21,520 nt of DNA from an uncultured Alphaproteobacteria bacterium (GTDB lineage Bacteria; Pseudomonadota; Alphaproteobacteria; RF32; CAG-239), in contig CAKQRQ010000015.1 in NCBI GenBank assembly GCA_934271465.1, forward strand, positions 1 through 21,520, given 5' to 3'. The first letter of the stretch is position 1. Every line of letters starts with the position of its first letter. This document shows positions 7,382-14,570 of this stretch, piece by piece. Under the pieces are notes generated by a model. That model saw only the letters and a list, made by a program, of their open reading frames with translations. It made no database searches and was not told the origin of the DNA. The translations under genes were made by a program, and so were the position numbers.

Positions 7382-7430
7382 GGTGGAAAAAAATTCACGT
7401 AGGCTCATCTACGCTAAAATTTTTTCTACC
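7382..7430. repeat. Structured repeat element, copy B
   Basis: It has the same plan as copy A: an A/T-rich outer stem (7382-7395 with 7418-7430, slightly imperfect), the same CA and CTAA internal loop, and an inner stem CGTAG (7398-7402) with CTACG (7409-7413) around a six-base loop. The closing pair is C-G here and T-A in copy A, a compensatory change. Confidence 0.8.
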
Positions 7431-7478
7431 TTTCAAATTACTCTATAAATTCCACTATCCGCCTTTTTCAAAAAAACG

Positions 7479-7600
7479 TATAATAGCACATCTAGCGCGA
7501 TTTTAGCGGGCATGGCGAAATGCTCATTTACTACTATGTAAACAGAGAGCAAATTCTTTGTATTCAAAAACGGCTTTAGATGTTTCTAAAGCCGTTTTTG
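7479..7600 (+). ncRNA. Candidate small RNA (-10 box to terminator)
   Basis: A perfect TATAAT (7479-7484) would start a transcript near 7491 that contains the third hairpin (TTTAC 7527-7531 with GTAAA 7538-7542) and ends at the terminator at 7565-7600, giving about 110 nt. No good -35 lies upstream and no reading frame is present. This is a weak candidate based only on layout. Confidence 0.3.
7565..7600. terminator. Bidirectional terminator at the end of aas
   Basis: A perfect 16-bp stem (7565-7580 with 7585-7600), loop TGTT, with A-run and T-run flanks in both directions. It lies 18 nt beyond the aas stop codon on the minus strand and also closes the gene-free region on the plus strand. Confidence 0.92.
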
Positions 7601-7618
7601 AGATTAAGTTTTCTGTCT

Positions 7619-9784
7619 TTACAGGTTGAGTTCTGCCAACACTTCCTTCTTCAATGTCACATTATCAGCCTTTCCGGTTGCAAAAGCCGGAAGTTTGTCA
7701 TGATAGAGAATGACACGGGGCAGATACAATTCGGGCAAGCCGTTTAGACGAATATAGGCGTGCAGTCGATCGTTGGTGACTTTTCTGTTGCTGGTCACAA
7801 GAACAATTTGCTCGCCTTTGCTCTCGTGCGGAACAGCCACAACGCCGTATTCAAAATCAGTGCCGTCGCCCTCAAAGGCTTTGACAACCGTCTCGTGAAC
7901 GGCATTCAATGAGACCATCTCGCCGCCGACTTTGGCAAAACGCTTGATACGGTCGCGGATGTAAACAAAGCCGATTTCGTCAATCTCGACCACATCGCCG
8001 GTGTGATACCAGCCGTCTTTGAGCGGAACCAAAACCCCCGGATTATCAGGCATAATATAACCCATCATCACATTGGGGCCTTTGACGCACAACTCGCCGC
8101 CTTTTTCGATTCCGTCAACAGGAACAATCTTGTGCTGAATCTTGGGCAACAGTTTTCCGATAGACCCGAATCGGTTAAAGATGCGGTTGTTGGCCGCGAC
8201 CACCGGAGAACACTCTGTGGTGCCGTAAGCCTCTTTAACGCTGATTCCCAAGCGTTCGCCCCACAGATTGCGGGTATCGGGCTTGATGGCCTCGGCGCCG
8301 CCATACATCATGCGGACATTGTAAAAGTCCATCGGGTGGGCAATCTTGGCATAGCCGCGGAAGAACGTGTCCGTGCCCAGAAGAATCGTCGCGCCGATTT
8401 CATAAGACAACTCGGCAATAATACGATAGTGCAGCGGCGACGGATACAAGAACAAATGCGCGCCCTTAAATATCGGGAATAACGTGCCGATTGTCAGGCC
8501 AAAGCTGTGGAACATCGGCAGCGCATTAAGCAAAATATCAGTCTTGTTCAGGGTTTCGATACAGCTGATTTGGTCAATGTTTGAGATGATATTCGCATGG
8601 CTCAAAACAACGGCTTTCGGCGCTCCCTCAGAACCAGAGGTAAACAAAATAACAGCTTTTTTATCTCCACCGATCGGGTGCGGCACGCGTTTGACCTTAT
8701 AGCGCACATAGGCCTCGATTTTATCCCGCAGCGTGATATATTTGCGCAAATCTTCCAAATAAAAGATTCGATACCCCGCGTCACGCAATGCGTCAACGAC
8801 ATTTTCCATTTTGGCATTGCGGATAAAGGTGTGCGACGTGATGACCATCTTGACTTGAGCCGTCTTGCACATCGAAACCATATTGGCCGCGCCGACCGAA
8901 AAGTTAAGCATAACGGGGATTCGCTCATAAGCCGATAAGCCGAAAAACGTGCAGACATTAGCCAAGGCATTGGGCAGCAACAAGGCGACATGCTCCCCCG
9001 GAACAGTCATTTTCTTGAAGAAACGGCCGAGAACAAAAGATTTAATCACAATATCCATATAGGATTGCGGCACGCGGTTGATGTCTTCAAAAAACTTCGG
9101 ACGATGGAACAAGCCGTCTTTCGAGTTAATTTTGGCTGTTTTCATCAACATGCCGAACAATGAAATATTGCCGTTGTTGACCGCGTCAAAGCACATATCC
9201 CGCATAATCATATAAACCTCGTTGGAGATGTGGTCGCGTTGGCGGCGCAGTTCATCTTTCAACTTGAATTTGACAGGTTTTCTGACGGTAATGGTCATTC
9301 TGGGCAGCGGACGATGCGGCAGTTTGCCTTTTGTCCGTGAAAAGTAGCCGAATTGCGGCCCGTCAATCCAAACCGGAACAATCGGCGCACCGGATTTATC
9401 AGCGGCCAAACCGGGGGCTTCGTAAATTTTCATCAATCCGCCGCTTTCGGTAATACGCCCTTCGGCGAAAATAACACAGCATCTGCCGCTGTCGATTTTG
9501 GCAATCAATTCTTTCAAATCGCCCGGATCAATCGGGTTAAACGGCATAATATCGGCCGTCTGCATCAACATTCTGATCCATTTGTTGCGGTATAAATGCC
9601 CATTCAATGCAAAAACCGGATTCCCCGGCAGAAAAGCAAAAAGCATCAACGGGTCAAGATAAGACACGTGGTTCGAGATATAAACCGCTTTGGTTGGAAG
9701 TTTGTTTACGTCAAACTGAATATTACATCTGACCTTAAACGCATGAAAGATAAGACGTAAACAAAACCGAACAAAATTTCTCAC
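7619..9784 (-). CDS. aas: Aas: bifunctional lysophospholipid acyltransferase / acyl-ACP synthetase
   Basis: A 721-residue fusion, the same size and domain order as E. coli Aas (719). The N-terminal PlsC-type acyltransferase domain has the HX4D motif at His39-Asp44 (NHVSYLDP) and the EGR motif at 108-110. The rest is an AMP-forming ligase with the phosphate loop FTSGSEGAPKAVVLSH near residue 382, YGTTECSP near 520 and WYHTGDVVEID near 594. Aas activates free fatty acids onto its bound ACP and transfers them to lyso-phospholipids at the inner membrane, recycling phospholipid and using exogenous fatty acids. Translation starts at a GTG (9784), supported by GGAGG 8 nt upstream. No lplT-type flippase gene is adjacent, but a TetR regulator and a FadL-type porin follow divergently, which fits fatty-acid scavenging. 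Confidence 0.93.
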   Translation of the reverse strand: MRNFVRFCLRLIFHAFKVRCNIQFDVNKLPTKAVYISNHVSYLDPLMLFAFLPGNPVFALNGHLYRNKWIRMLMQTADIMPFNPIDPGDLKELIAKIDSGRCCVIFAEGRITESGGLMKIYEAPGLAADKSGAPIVPVWIDGPQFGYFSRTKGKLPHRPLPRMTITVRKPVKFKLKDELRRQRDHISNEVYMIMRDMCFDAVNNGNISLFGMLMKTAKINSKDGLFHRPKFFEDINRVPQSYMDIVIKSFVLGRFFKKMTVPGEHVALLLPNALANVCTFFGLSAYERIPVMLNFSVGAANMVSMCKTAQVKMVITSHTFIRNAKMENVVDALRDAGYRIFYLEDLRKYITLRDKIEAYVRYKVKRVPHPIGGDKKAVILFTSGSEGAPKAVVLSHANIISNIDQISCIETLNKTDILLNALPMFHSFGLTIGTLFPIFKGAHLFLYPSPLHYRIIAELSYEIGATILLGTDTFFRGYAKIAHPMDFYNVRMMYGGAEAIKPDTRNLWGERLGISVKEAYGTTECSPVVAANNRIFNRFGSIGKLLPKIQHKIVPVDGIEKGGELCVKGPNVMMGYIMPDNPGVLVPLKDGWYHTGDVVEIDEIGFVYIRDRIKRFAKVGGEMVSLNAVHETVVKAFEGDGTDFEYGVVAVPHESKGEQIVLVTSNRKVTNDRLHAYIRLNGLPELYLPRVILYHDKLPAFATGKADNVTLKKEVLAELNL

Positions 9785-9816
9785 AACTAGTCCTCCGAAC
9801 TGTTAGTAACAGACTA

Positions 9817-9846
9817 TTATTAAATGGAAAAAACACCAGATGTAAA
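9817..9846 (-). promoter_or_regulatory. Possible aas promoter
   Basis: On the minus strand, TTTACA (9841-9846) is followed after 18 nt by TAATAA (9817-9822), placing a start near 9810, about 25 nt before the GTG. A 13-base palindrome CTGTTAGTAACAG (9800-9812) covers the expected start site and could be an operator. Moderate match only. Confidence 0.4.
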
Positions 9847-9890
9847 GAAAAAAATAAAAACGGAGCTGTTTTCGGTAAAGGTAAATTCAT

Positions 9891-9902
9891 TCAACTGATT
9901 GA
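9891..9902. promoter_or_regulatory. Candidate TetR operator, site 1 (aas/tetR intergenic)
   Basis: TCAACTGATTGA has TCAA/TTGA half-sites and lies in the divergent aas-tetR gap. Its 16-base surrounding ATTCAACTGATTGATT matches site 2 upstream of the FadL gene at 14 positions. A TetR protein encoded right next to it is the obvious candidate binder. Confidence 0.5.
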
Positions 9903-9927
9903 TTTTTATATGCTTTTAGGATTTTTC

Positions 9928-9959
9928 AACAAGGCAGCCCTCAAAGGCTGTTGTTTTTT
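9928..9959 (+). terminator. Terminator-like hairpin in the tetR leader
   Basis: AACAA (9928-9932) plus CAGCC (9935-9939) pair with GGCTG (9946-9950) plus TTGTT (9951-9955) with a GG bulge, followed by six T (9954-9959). No plus-strand gene lies upstream for it to terminate, so it may attenuate tetR, or be fortuitous. Confidence 0.45.
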
Positions 9960-10016
9960 CTGACAAATTGTCCCATAATCTCCAGACGCAACATATATAT
10001 AAAGAGGATTTTTTTG

Positions 10017-10649
10017 ATGAAGGGCGACTCAAAGACAAAACTGCTGCTCAGCGCGTTTGAGGAATTTGCAAAAAACGGCTTCTGGGGGGCTTCCACGCGT
10101 GATATTGCGGCCAAAGCCAATATCAATATCTCGTCCATTCTCTATTATTTTGGCGGCAAAAAGGGAATCTATGCCGCCGCGCTCAAAAATATCGTGGACA
10201 CGGTCAATAATATGACGGCCGAACTGACTGGCCATTATCAGGAAGTGATTGAAACCAAAGACGCCCAAGCCGCGCGCCGCTTACTCAAAGAAATGCTCGA
10301 AAAGTTTTTGATGATCCTGTGCAGCGAGGCGCTGTCGGAAGATTTGAAAAAAGTTTTCTTAAGCGAGTATTCGCGCCCGTCCGAGGAATTCAGCATTCTT
10401 TATGATGAGCTGATTCGCCCCGTGCACGACCGGATGTCGCATTTGTTGTATTTGTCCAGCAATGAAAAAATCAGCTTGAAAGACTGCTATTTTTACATTG
10501 TCACGCTATTTTCGCAGTTGTTTACTTTTGCCTCGCGCAAGGAGTCGATTTGTAAATTGATGGGGTGGACGGCCTATGATGAACCGGCCGCGGAAAAGCT
10601 CTCGGCCTTTGTCAGCCGCCAGGTTGACTTCATTTTGGATTACCTCTAA
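10017..10649 (+). CDS. TetR-family regulator (CecR/DUF1956-like)
   Basis: A 210-residue DNA-binding regulator. The N-terminal helix-turn-helix is clear: FAKNGFWGASTRDIAAKA, then INISSILYYFGGKKGIYAAAL, around residues 18-55. The C-terminal ligand domain, with KLMGWTAYDEPAAEKLSAFV followed by a final helix, resembles the CecR (YbiH)/DUF1956 group. TetR proteins bind as dimers and are released by a small ligand. I chose ATG 10017 because AGAGGA is 8 nt upstream; the open frame to 9951 begins inside a hairpin. The gene lies between divergent aas and a FadL-type porin, and a similar TCAA-N4-TTGA site is present upstream of itself and of the porin. I infer control of fatty-acid uptake genes, with a fatty acid or acyl derivative as a plausible ligand. 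Confidence 0.88.
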   Translation: MKGDSKTKLLLSAFEEFAKNGFWGASTRDIAAKANINISSILYYFGGKKGIYAAALKNIVDTVNNMTAELTGHYQEVIETKDAQAARRLLKEMLEKFLMILCSEALSEDLKKVFLSEYSRPSEEFSILYDELIRPVHDRMSHLLYLSSNEKISLKDCYFYIVTLFSQLFTFASRKESICKLMGWTAYDEPAAEKLSAFVSRQVDFILDYL

Positions 10650-10670
10650 TCCACCGTTTTTAAAAATTAT

Positions 10671-10682
10671 TCAATCGATTGA
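10671..10682. promoter_or_regulatory. Candidate TetR operator, site 2 (FadL-type gene promoter)
   Basis: TCAATCGATTGA is a perfect 12-bp palindrome directly abutting the -35 hexamer of the next gene's promoter, where a bound repressor would block RNA polymerase. It resembles site 1 at 9891-9902. Confidence 0.55.
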
Positions 10683-10711
10683 TTGACTTTTTATTTTTTT
10701 AGGTTTATAAG
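10683..10711 (+). promoter_or_regulatory. Promoter of the FadL-type gene
   Basis: A -35 TTGACT (10683-10688), a 17-nt T-rich spacer and a -10 TATAAG (10706-10711) give a predicted start near 10718 and a leader of about 30 nt. This is one of the best sigma70-type matches in the window, and the palindromic site 2 touches its -35. Confidence 0.7.
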
Positions 10712-10748
10712 TCCTCTTGTTTGTTTTAACAAAAAGGATTTTGAACTT

Positions 10749-11945
10749 ATGAATAAATTGTTTACACTGACAGCCCTGGGCACAATCTTGGCCGCTTCTG
10801 CCGCCAATGCCGCCGGCTTTCATTTGAGAGAACAATCCCCTGCCGCGCAGGGTAACGCGTTCGCCGGCGCCACAGCCGGAGCTGAAAACGCTTCTTATGC
10901 TTATTTTAACGTTGCCGGCCTGACCCGCCAAAAAGGCACCCAGATTAACATGGGAGGCACCTATATTGCGCCTGAAGCTTCTGCCAGCAATATTCAAGGA
11001 ACTGTTGGAGAAAAAGGTGAAATTCAAAATATCGTTCACTCCGCTGTTGCGCCCAATGGAACAGTTTCATATCAACTCAATGATGATGTTACTTTGGGCG
11101 TTGCGCTCAATATCCCGTTCGGCATGATTACCAAACATAATCCAAACTGGGCCGGTGCGGCGCACGGCGATACCTCACGCGTGACAGCCGTTACGACAAC
11201 TCCGATGGTCGCATGGAAAGCCACCGATAAATTGAGCATCGGCGCCGGATTGCCCATTCAATATGTCCGCGCCCGTTTAACAAGCACTGGTTCCGCCGTT
11301 CATGGTGACACAGTTGATATTGGTTATCAGTTGGGTGCTTTGTATGAATTTACGGATGCGACCCGTGTTGGTGTCGCTTACCGCAGCGAAATCAATCATA
11401 AAATCAAAGGTAAAATTGATTCTGCTGTTCCGAGTATAAATCAAGACATTTTTGCCAGATTGGATTTGCCGGCCATGCTGTCAACGGGTATCTATCATGA
11501 CATCAATGACAAATGGGCAGTCATGGCTGAATATCAGCGCGTATTCTGGTCGTCTTTTGATACATTAGATATTGTCGGAAACAGAAACGGATTATTAAGC
11601 CGCACATATGAAAATTGGGAAGATTCTGATTTCTTCTCTGTCGGTGCGTCTTATCAGATTGACGACCAATGGAAAGCCCGTTTCGGTTTGGCTTACGATC
11701 AAGGCGCCGTTAAACTTGACAGCCGCACACCGCGTATTCCTGATTCGGATCGTATCTGGTATTCGGCCGGCTTGAACTATCAATATAACGACAATTTGAG
11801 CTTTGATATGGCCTTTACATATATTGACGCCAAGAAAGCCGTTGTTGATACAGCTGCAACGCAAAATCGAAATGGTCGAGATGTCTACGCCGAATATTCA
11901 AACTCGGTTAAGATGTGGGGCTTGTCGATGAACTACAAGTTCTAA
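10749..11945 (+). CDS. FadL/OmpP1/TodX-family outer-membrane transporter
   Basis: A 398-residue outer-membrane beta-barrel of the family that moves long-chain fatty acids or other hydrophobic molecules across the outer membrane. A signal peptide (residues 1-21, cleavage after ASAANA) is followed by the family hallmark AGFHLREQSPAAQGNAFAGA and, a little later, YFNVAGL, a variant of the usual N-P-A-G-L. The C-terminus ends in Phe (SMNYKF), as expected for barrel insertion, and the body is rich in alternating amphipathic strands. Length is close to other FadL proteins (about 400-450). The start at 10749 follows AAAGGA at 10 nt and begins the signal peptide; the frame is open to 10683 but that overlaps the promoter. 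With aas and the TetR gene it forms a likely fatty-acid acquisition block. Confidence 0.9.
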   Translation: MNKLFTLTALGTILAASAANAAGFHLREQSPAAQGNAFAGATAGAENASYAYFNVAGLTRQKGTQINMGGTYIAPEASASNIQGTVGEKGEIQNIVHSAVAPNGTVSYQLNDDVTLGVALNIPFGMITKHNPNWAGAAHGDTSRVTAVTTTPMVAWKATDKLSIGAGLPIQYVRARLTSTGSAVHGDTVDIGYQLGALYEFTDATRVGVAYRSEINHKIKGKIDSAVPSINQDIFARLDLPAMLSTGIYHDINDKWAVMAEYQRVFWSSFDTLDIVGNRNGLLSRTYENWEDSDFFSVGASYQIDDQWKARFGLAYDQGAVKLDSRTPRIPDSDRIWYSAGLNYQYNDNLSFDMAFTYIDAKKAVVDTAATQNRNGRDVYAEYSNSVKMWGLSMNYKF

Positions 11946-11976
11946 GGCACTTTCAAAAAAAAGCTCTTATAAGAAA

Positions 11977-12008
11977 AAAACGGGCTCCGATAAAAAGGAG
12001 CCCGTTTT
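11977..12008. terminator. Bidirectional terminator between the FadL-type gene and the CxxC membrane protein
   Basis: AAAACGGGCTCC (11977-11988) pairs with GGAGCCCGTTTT (11997-12008) around an 8-nt loop, with an A-run before and T-run after. It serves the FadL-type gene (+) and ends 1 nt before the stop codon of the gene on the minus strand. Confidence 0.9.
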
Positions 12009-12009
12009 G

Positions 12010-12567
12010 TTATTTGTGGGAAAAGTCATATAATCCCGAGGTGTCATAAATACCGCCGACCGGTTGAGCGCTAATCGGATAATAATTAAAGTAAACGCTC
12101 AACAAAGCCAAAGCCGCCACCGGCAACACAACTTTTTCAAACGGAAAATGCGCGTGTCCGCCGTTGCGTTGTTTCATCCATTGATAAAATTTGGACACAT
12201 AAATGAATGTCAGCGCGCCCAAAATAGTGCTGAACAACAGCGGATCCAAATAAAAAATACCTATAATGCGCGGCGCATAGGGAATATCAATATACATAAA
12301 GCCGATGGAGCCAACCGACACCGCCATCAAAATCAAATCTCGTCCGGCAAAAGTCCAGTTCTTTTTTTCAAACCACAGAATCAGCCAATAACCGAGCAGC
12401 GCCAGCATAGCCCCCGCCCAAACGCCGATAACCGCGTCATCAAGCCCATAACGGCGGGCTACTTCCAAAGATGCGCCGATAGCCACCGTGCAAACCGCGC
12501 AGGCCGGATTGGCCAAAGCCTTGCCCGCGGCCAATAAAGTCAATGTCAAAACCAGTCCAAAAAGCAT
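12010..12567 (-). CDS. Membrane protein of unknown function with a CxxC motif
   Basis: A 185-residue protein. An N-terminal hydrophobic segment (MLFGLVLTLTLLAAGKALA) looks like a signal peptide or anchor and is followed at once by NPACAVCTVAIGASLEV, with Cys23 and Cys26 forming a CxxC, then YGLDDAVIGVWAGAML. About four further transmembrane segments follow (near 44-66, 77-93, 101-127 and 145-162), and the tail is short and polar. The CxxC would sit at the outer face of the inner membrane, as in redox- or metal-handling proteins, but I cannot assign a family. I recall similar CP-x-C-T-V-A segments only in uncharacterised membrane proteins. Translation starts after AAAAGGA. It has a terminator at its end and is separated from rpsU by another, so it is probably a single-gene unit. 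Confidence 0.75.
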   Translation of the reverse strand: MLFGLVLTLTLLAAGKALANPACAVCTVAIGASLEVARRYGLDDAVIGVWAGAMLALLGYWLILWFEKKNWTFAGRDLILMAVSVGSIGFMYIDIPYAPRIIGIFYLDPLLFSTILGALTFIYVSKFYQWMKQRNGGHAHFPFEKVVLPVAALALLSVYFNYYPISAQPVGGIYDTSGLYDFSHK

Positions 12568-12668
12568 TTTTTGTATCCTTTTTTTGTTAAAACTTGTTTT
12601 ATTAAAAGCTATTGCGTCCCAAAAAGCAACGACTTTTTGCGGAATTGTTTATATCAAAACGGAGAATG

Positions 12669-12701
12669 AAAAAAACGCTTCTTTTTTCAAAGAAGCGTTT
12701 T
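12669..12701 (-). terminator. Terminator of rpsU
   Basis: AAAACGCTTCTTT (12672-12684) pairs with AAAGAAGCGTTTT (12689-12701) around TTTC. The A-run 12669-12675 becomes a T-run on the minus strand. It lies just past the rpsU stop codon. The rest of 12568-12668 shows only a weak promoter-like pair for the gene ending at 12010. Confidence 0.88.
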
Positions 12702-12722
12702 GACTAAAATTGCCGTTTCAGA

Positions 12723-12929
12723 CTAGAACCCTTCGGTATCTAAGCGTTTGCGCAATTGCTTGCGGGCACGGCGGACAGCCTCGGCTGCGCGGCGTGCTTT
12801 CTTTTCAGAGTTCTTTTCATGACAGCGGCGCAATTTCATCTCACGGAAAACACCTTCACGCTGCATTTTCTTTTTCAAGACCTTCAAAGACTGGCCGACA
12901 TCATTGCCGATAACAGTAACCTGAACCAC
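12723..12929 (-). CDS. rpsU: 30S ribosomal protein bS21
   Basis: A 68-residue, very basic protein. The N-terminal MVQVTVIGNDVGQSLKVLKK, then KMQREGVFREMKLRR and the C-terminal EAVRRARKQLRKR match bS21, a small-subunit protein that sits near the anti-Shine-Dalgarno region and helps initiation. The form starting MVQV with N-x-V-x-Q-x-L-K is that of alphaproteobacteria. The start is GTG at 12929, with GAGGTG about 6 nt upstream. It is transcribed alone here: no dnaG or gatB gene is beside it, and a strong terminator follows. Confidence 0.95.
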   Translation of the reverse strand: MVQVTVIGNDVGQSLKVLKKKMQREGVFREMKLRRCHEKNSEKKARRAAEAVRRARKQLRKRLDTEGF

Positions 12930-13026
12930 TTAAATCACCTCATTTCATCATTTTTTACAGGGTTTCATCAATAAATTAACAGCTATGTAACACGCTTCAA
13001 TTTAAAAAGCAAGAGTTTTTTTATTA

Positions 13027-13054
13027 TTGCGTTTCTAAAAAGATGTGTTATACT
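13027..13054 (+). promoter_or_regulatory. Promoter of the 493-residue unknown gene
   Basis: A -35 TTGCGT (13027-13032), a 16-nt spacer and a -10 TATACT (13049-13054) give a start near 13061, about 28 nt before the ATG at 13089. It lies in the 159-bp gap divergent from rpsU, for which I found no convincing promoter. Confidence 0.5.
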
Positions 13055-13088
13055 GACGAAAATTGACAAAATAAGAGGAGGCGCACGC

Positions 13089-14570
13089 ATGCCGGACTTA
13101 TCAACCGATAAAAGGTGCAAAGAGCTGGAAAGACGATTGGATTTCTATGCTCAAAAAGTCAGGGAGCGCCAAATTACTGTTGCTCAACGCAAGAAAAAAC
13201 AAGGAAGCACCTTTAATATCAGCCTGAATCATCCCTATCCGTATACTGATGAAGAAGAGCGCCGCTTGTGGGGGAGCATTTCTTCTTATATCAAATCTTT
13301 TTCCAAAGAAGAAAGCCAAGCGCAGGTTAACGGGCATTTTCTGTGGAAATATAAAAAATTTTTTGGAACGCCGTTTGAAAAGCATGCCGTTGATTTGGCG
13401 CAGATTTCAATACAATCTTTTCCGCTATCAGACAAAGATAAAATACACTTTATGGAATTTGTTTTTGCCGCCGGCAAGCAAAAAGTTTTTTCGTCGAATA
13501 CTTTGGAAAGATTGTCGTCGTTTGACGGTTCAAGATATCCTGAAGATGCGGCGCGGTTGTATGAAAAAGCCACAGCTTATCTGAAACACAAGAAAAAACA
13601 GACCAAGAAAAAAGATAAAGAAATTCCGATGCTTTATAATATGTTTAAGAGGTTTGTCGTTTCTTCCCGCAATGTGCCCTTAAAAGATATGAAAAAACAT
13701 GCTTCTTTTTATTTTATGTTGATGGATAAGACCGATGACAGTCTGAATATCAGCTTATTGAATGACTTGGCTGTTAGGGCAGAGGATTCCTTTTGGGTTC
13801 ATCCGTTCAGTGATAAAAAAGTCAGTAAAAAAGCTTTGAACGAAATTTTTGCTGTTTATCGGGAACATATTAAGCACACAAAGTCTTTTAATGAGCAAAG
13901 CGGAAAAGAAATCTATGCTTTGGCGGATTATGCATTGCGCAGTTATAACTATTCGCCCAGAGAAGCCGCCGAGGCTATCTCATTTTTTGCGCCTCTGCCA
14001 GATAAAAACAAAGAAAAAAATAAGGCGCTGAATTTAATGTGTGAAGGGCTGACCCGAACTTACAAAGAAACATTGCATAACAATCAGCAGGATAAGTATT
14101 TTGGTCACCATTCCTCTGAACGGCCGTCTGTTTTGGCTTATGCCGAGCAGGTCGTTTCTTACTCAGATGACGAAGTTATTAAAGAAGATGCCGTTAATCG
14201 GTTGCGGAAAATGATAGGGCATAATTTGAAACATGAGGGAATTTCGCCTGTTCAGGAGACGCTTTTTCATGGAACAGAGCATATCGTTAATAAAGAGCTC
14301 GTGTCGGAGGTTGCTGAGATATATGCCCGTTCGTATACGCCCGAAAAGCCTGTTCTGAATGAAGAAATGGCTTATCTTTTCAAAAATATCGTGACGACTT
14401 ACGATTATATGCCGAAAGAAGTTAATGCTTTGGCGCAGTCTTTGACCTGTAACGGTGAAAACGCAGGGCTGGCCGAAACGGTGCTCTCCATGAAACGGGC
14501 TTATCATCACGCTGTTTCTTTGAAGGAAAATATGCCGTATCGTTTTGGGCACAAAGGCAAAGAACTATAA
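13089..14570 (+). CDS. Protein of unknown function, 493 aa, helical
   Basis: I do not recognise this protein. It is soluble-looking, with no signal peptide or membrane segment, lysine-rich (notably KHKKKQTKKKDKE around residues 170-182) and predicted mainly helical. The first 40 residues (KELERRLDFYAQKVRERQ) could form a short coiled coil. The central and C-terminal parts have spaced helices that might be a divergent solenoid, but I cannot align regular repeats and see no catalytic motif. The start is well supported by GAGGAGG 7 nt upstream of ATG and a fitting promoter. The stop codon overlaps the end of uvrA on the opposite strand by 6 bp, with no terminator between them. The frame is intact and codon use is like its neighbours, so it is probably a real lineage-specific gene. 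Confidence 0.8.
   Translation: MPDLSTDKRCKELERRLDFYAQKVRERQITVAQRKKKQGSTFNISLNHPYPYTDEEERRLWGSISSYIKSFSKEESQAQVNGHFLWKYKKFFGTPFEKHAVDLAQISIQSFPLSDKDKIHFMEFVFAAGKQKVFSSNTLERLSSFDGSRYPEDAARLYEKATAYLKHKKKQTKKKDKEIPMLYNMFKRFVVSSRNVPLKDMKKHASFYFMLMDKTDDSLNISLLNDLAVRAEDSFWVHPFSDKKVSKKALNEIFAVYREHIKHTKSFNEQSGKEIYALADYALRSYNYSPREAAEAISFFAPLPDKNKEKNKALNLMCEGLTRTYKETLHNNQQDKYFGHHSSERPSVLAYAEQVVSYSDDEVIKEDAVNRLRKMIGHNLKHEGISPVQETLFHGTEHIVNKELVSEVAEIYARSYTPEKPVLNEEMAYLFKNIVTTYDYMPKEVNALAQSLTCNGENAGLAETVLSMKRAYHHAVSLKENMPYRFGHKGKEL

Larger units (their letters stand above)
7233..7618. other. Gene-free region rich in hairpins and short repeats
   Basis: Between the DUF465 stop and the end of aas there is no credible gene. 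The stretch holds two related 50-nt hairpins (7271-7320 and 7382-7430), a looser third one (7517-7556), direct repeats CTATCCGCCT (7332-7341, 7455-7464) and TTTTTCAAAA (7354-7363, 7464-7473), a short inverted pair TTGCTCT/AGAGCAA (7239-7245, 7366-7372), a TATAAT at 7479-7484 and a strong terminator. The pattern suggests a tandem duplication of a 110-120 bp unit that has since diverged. Confidence 0.75.
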
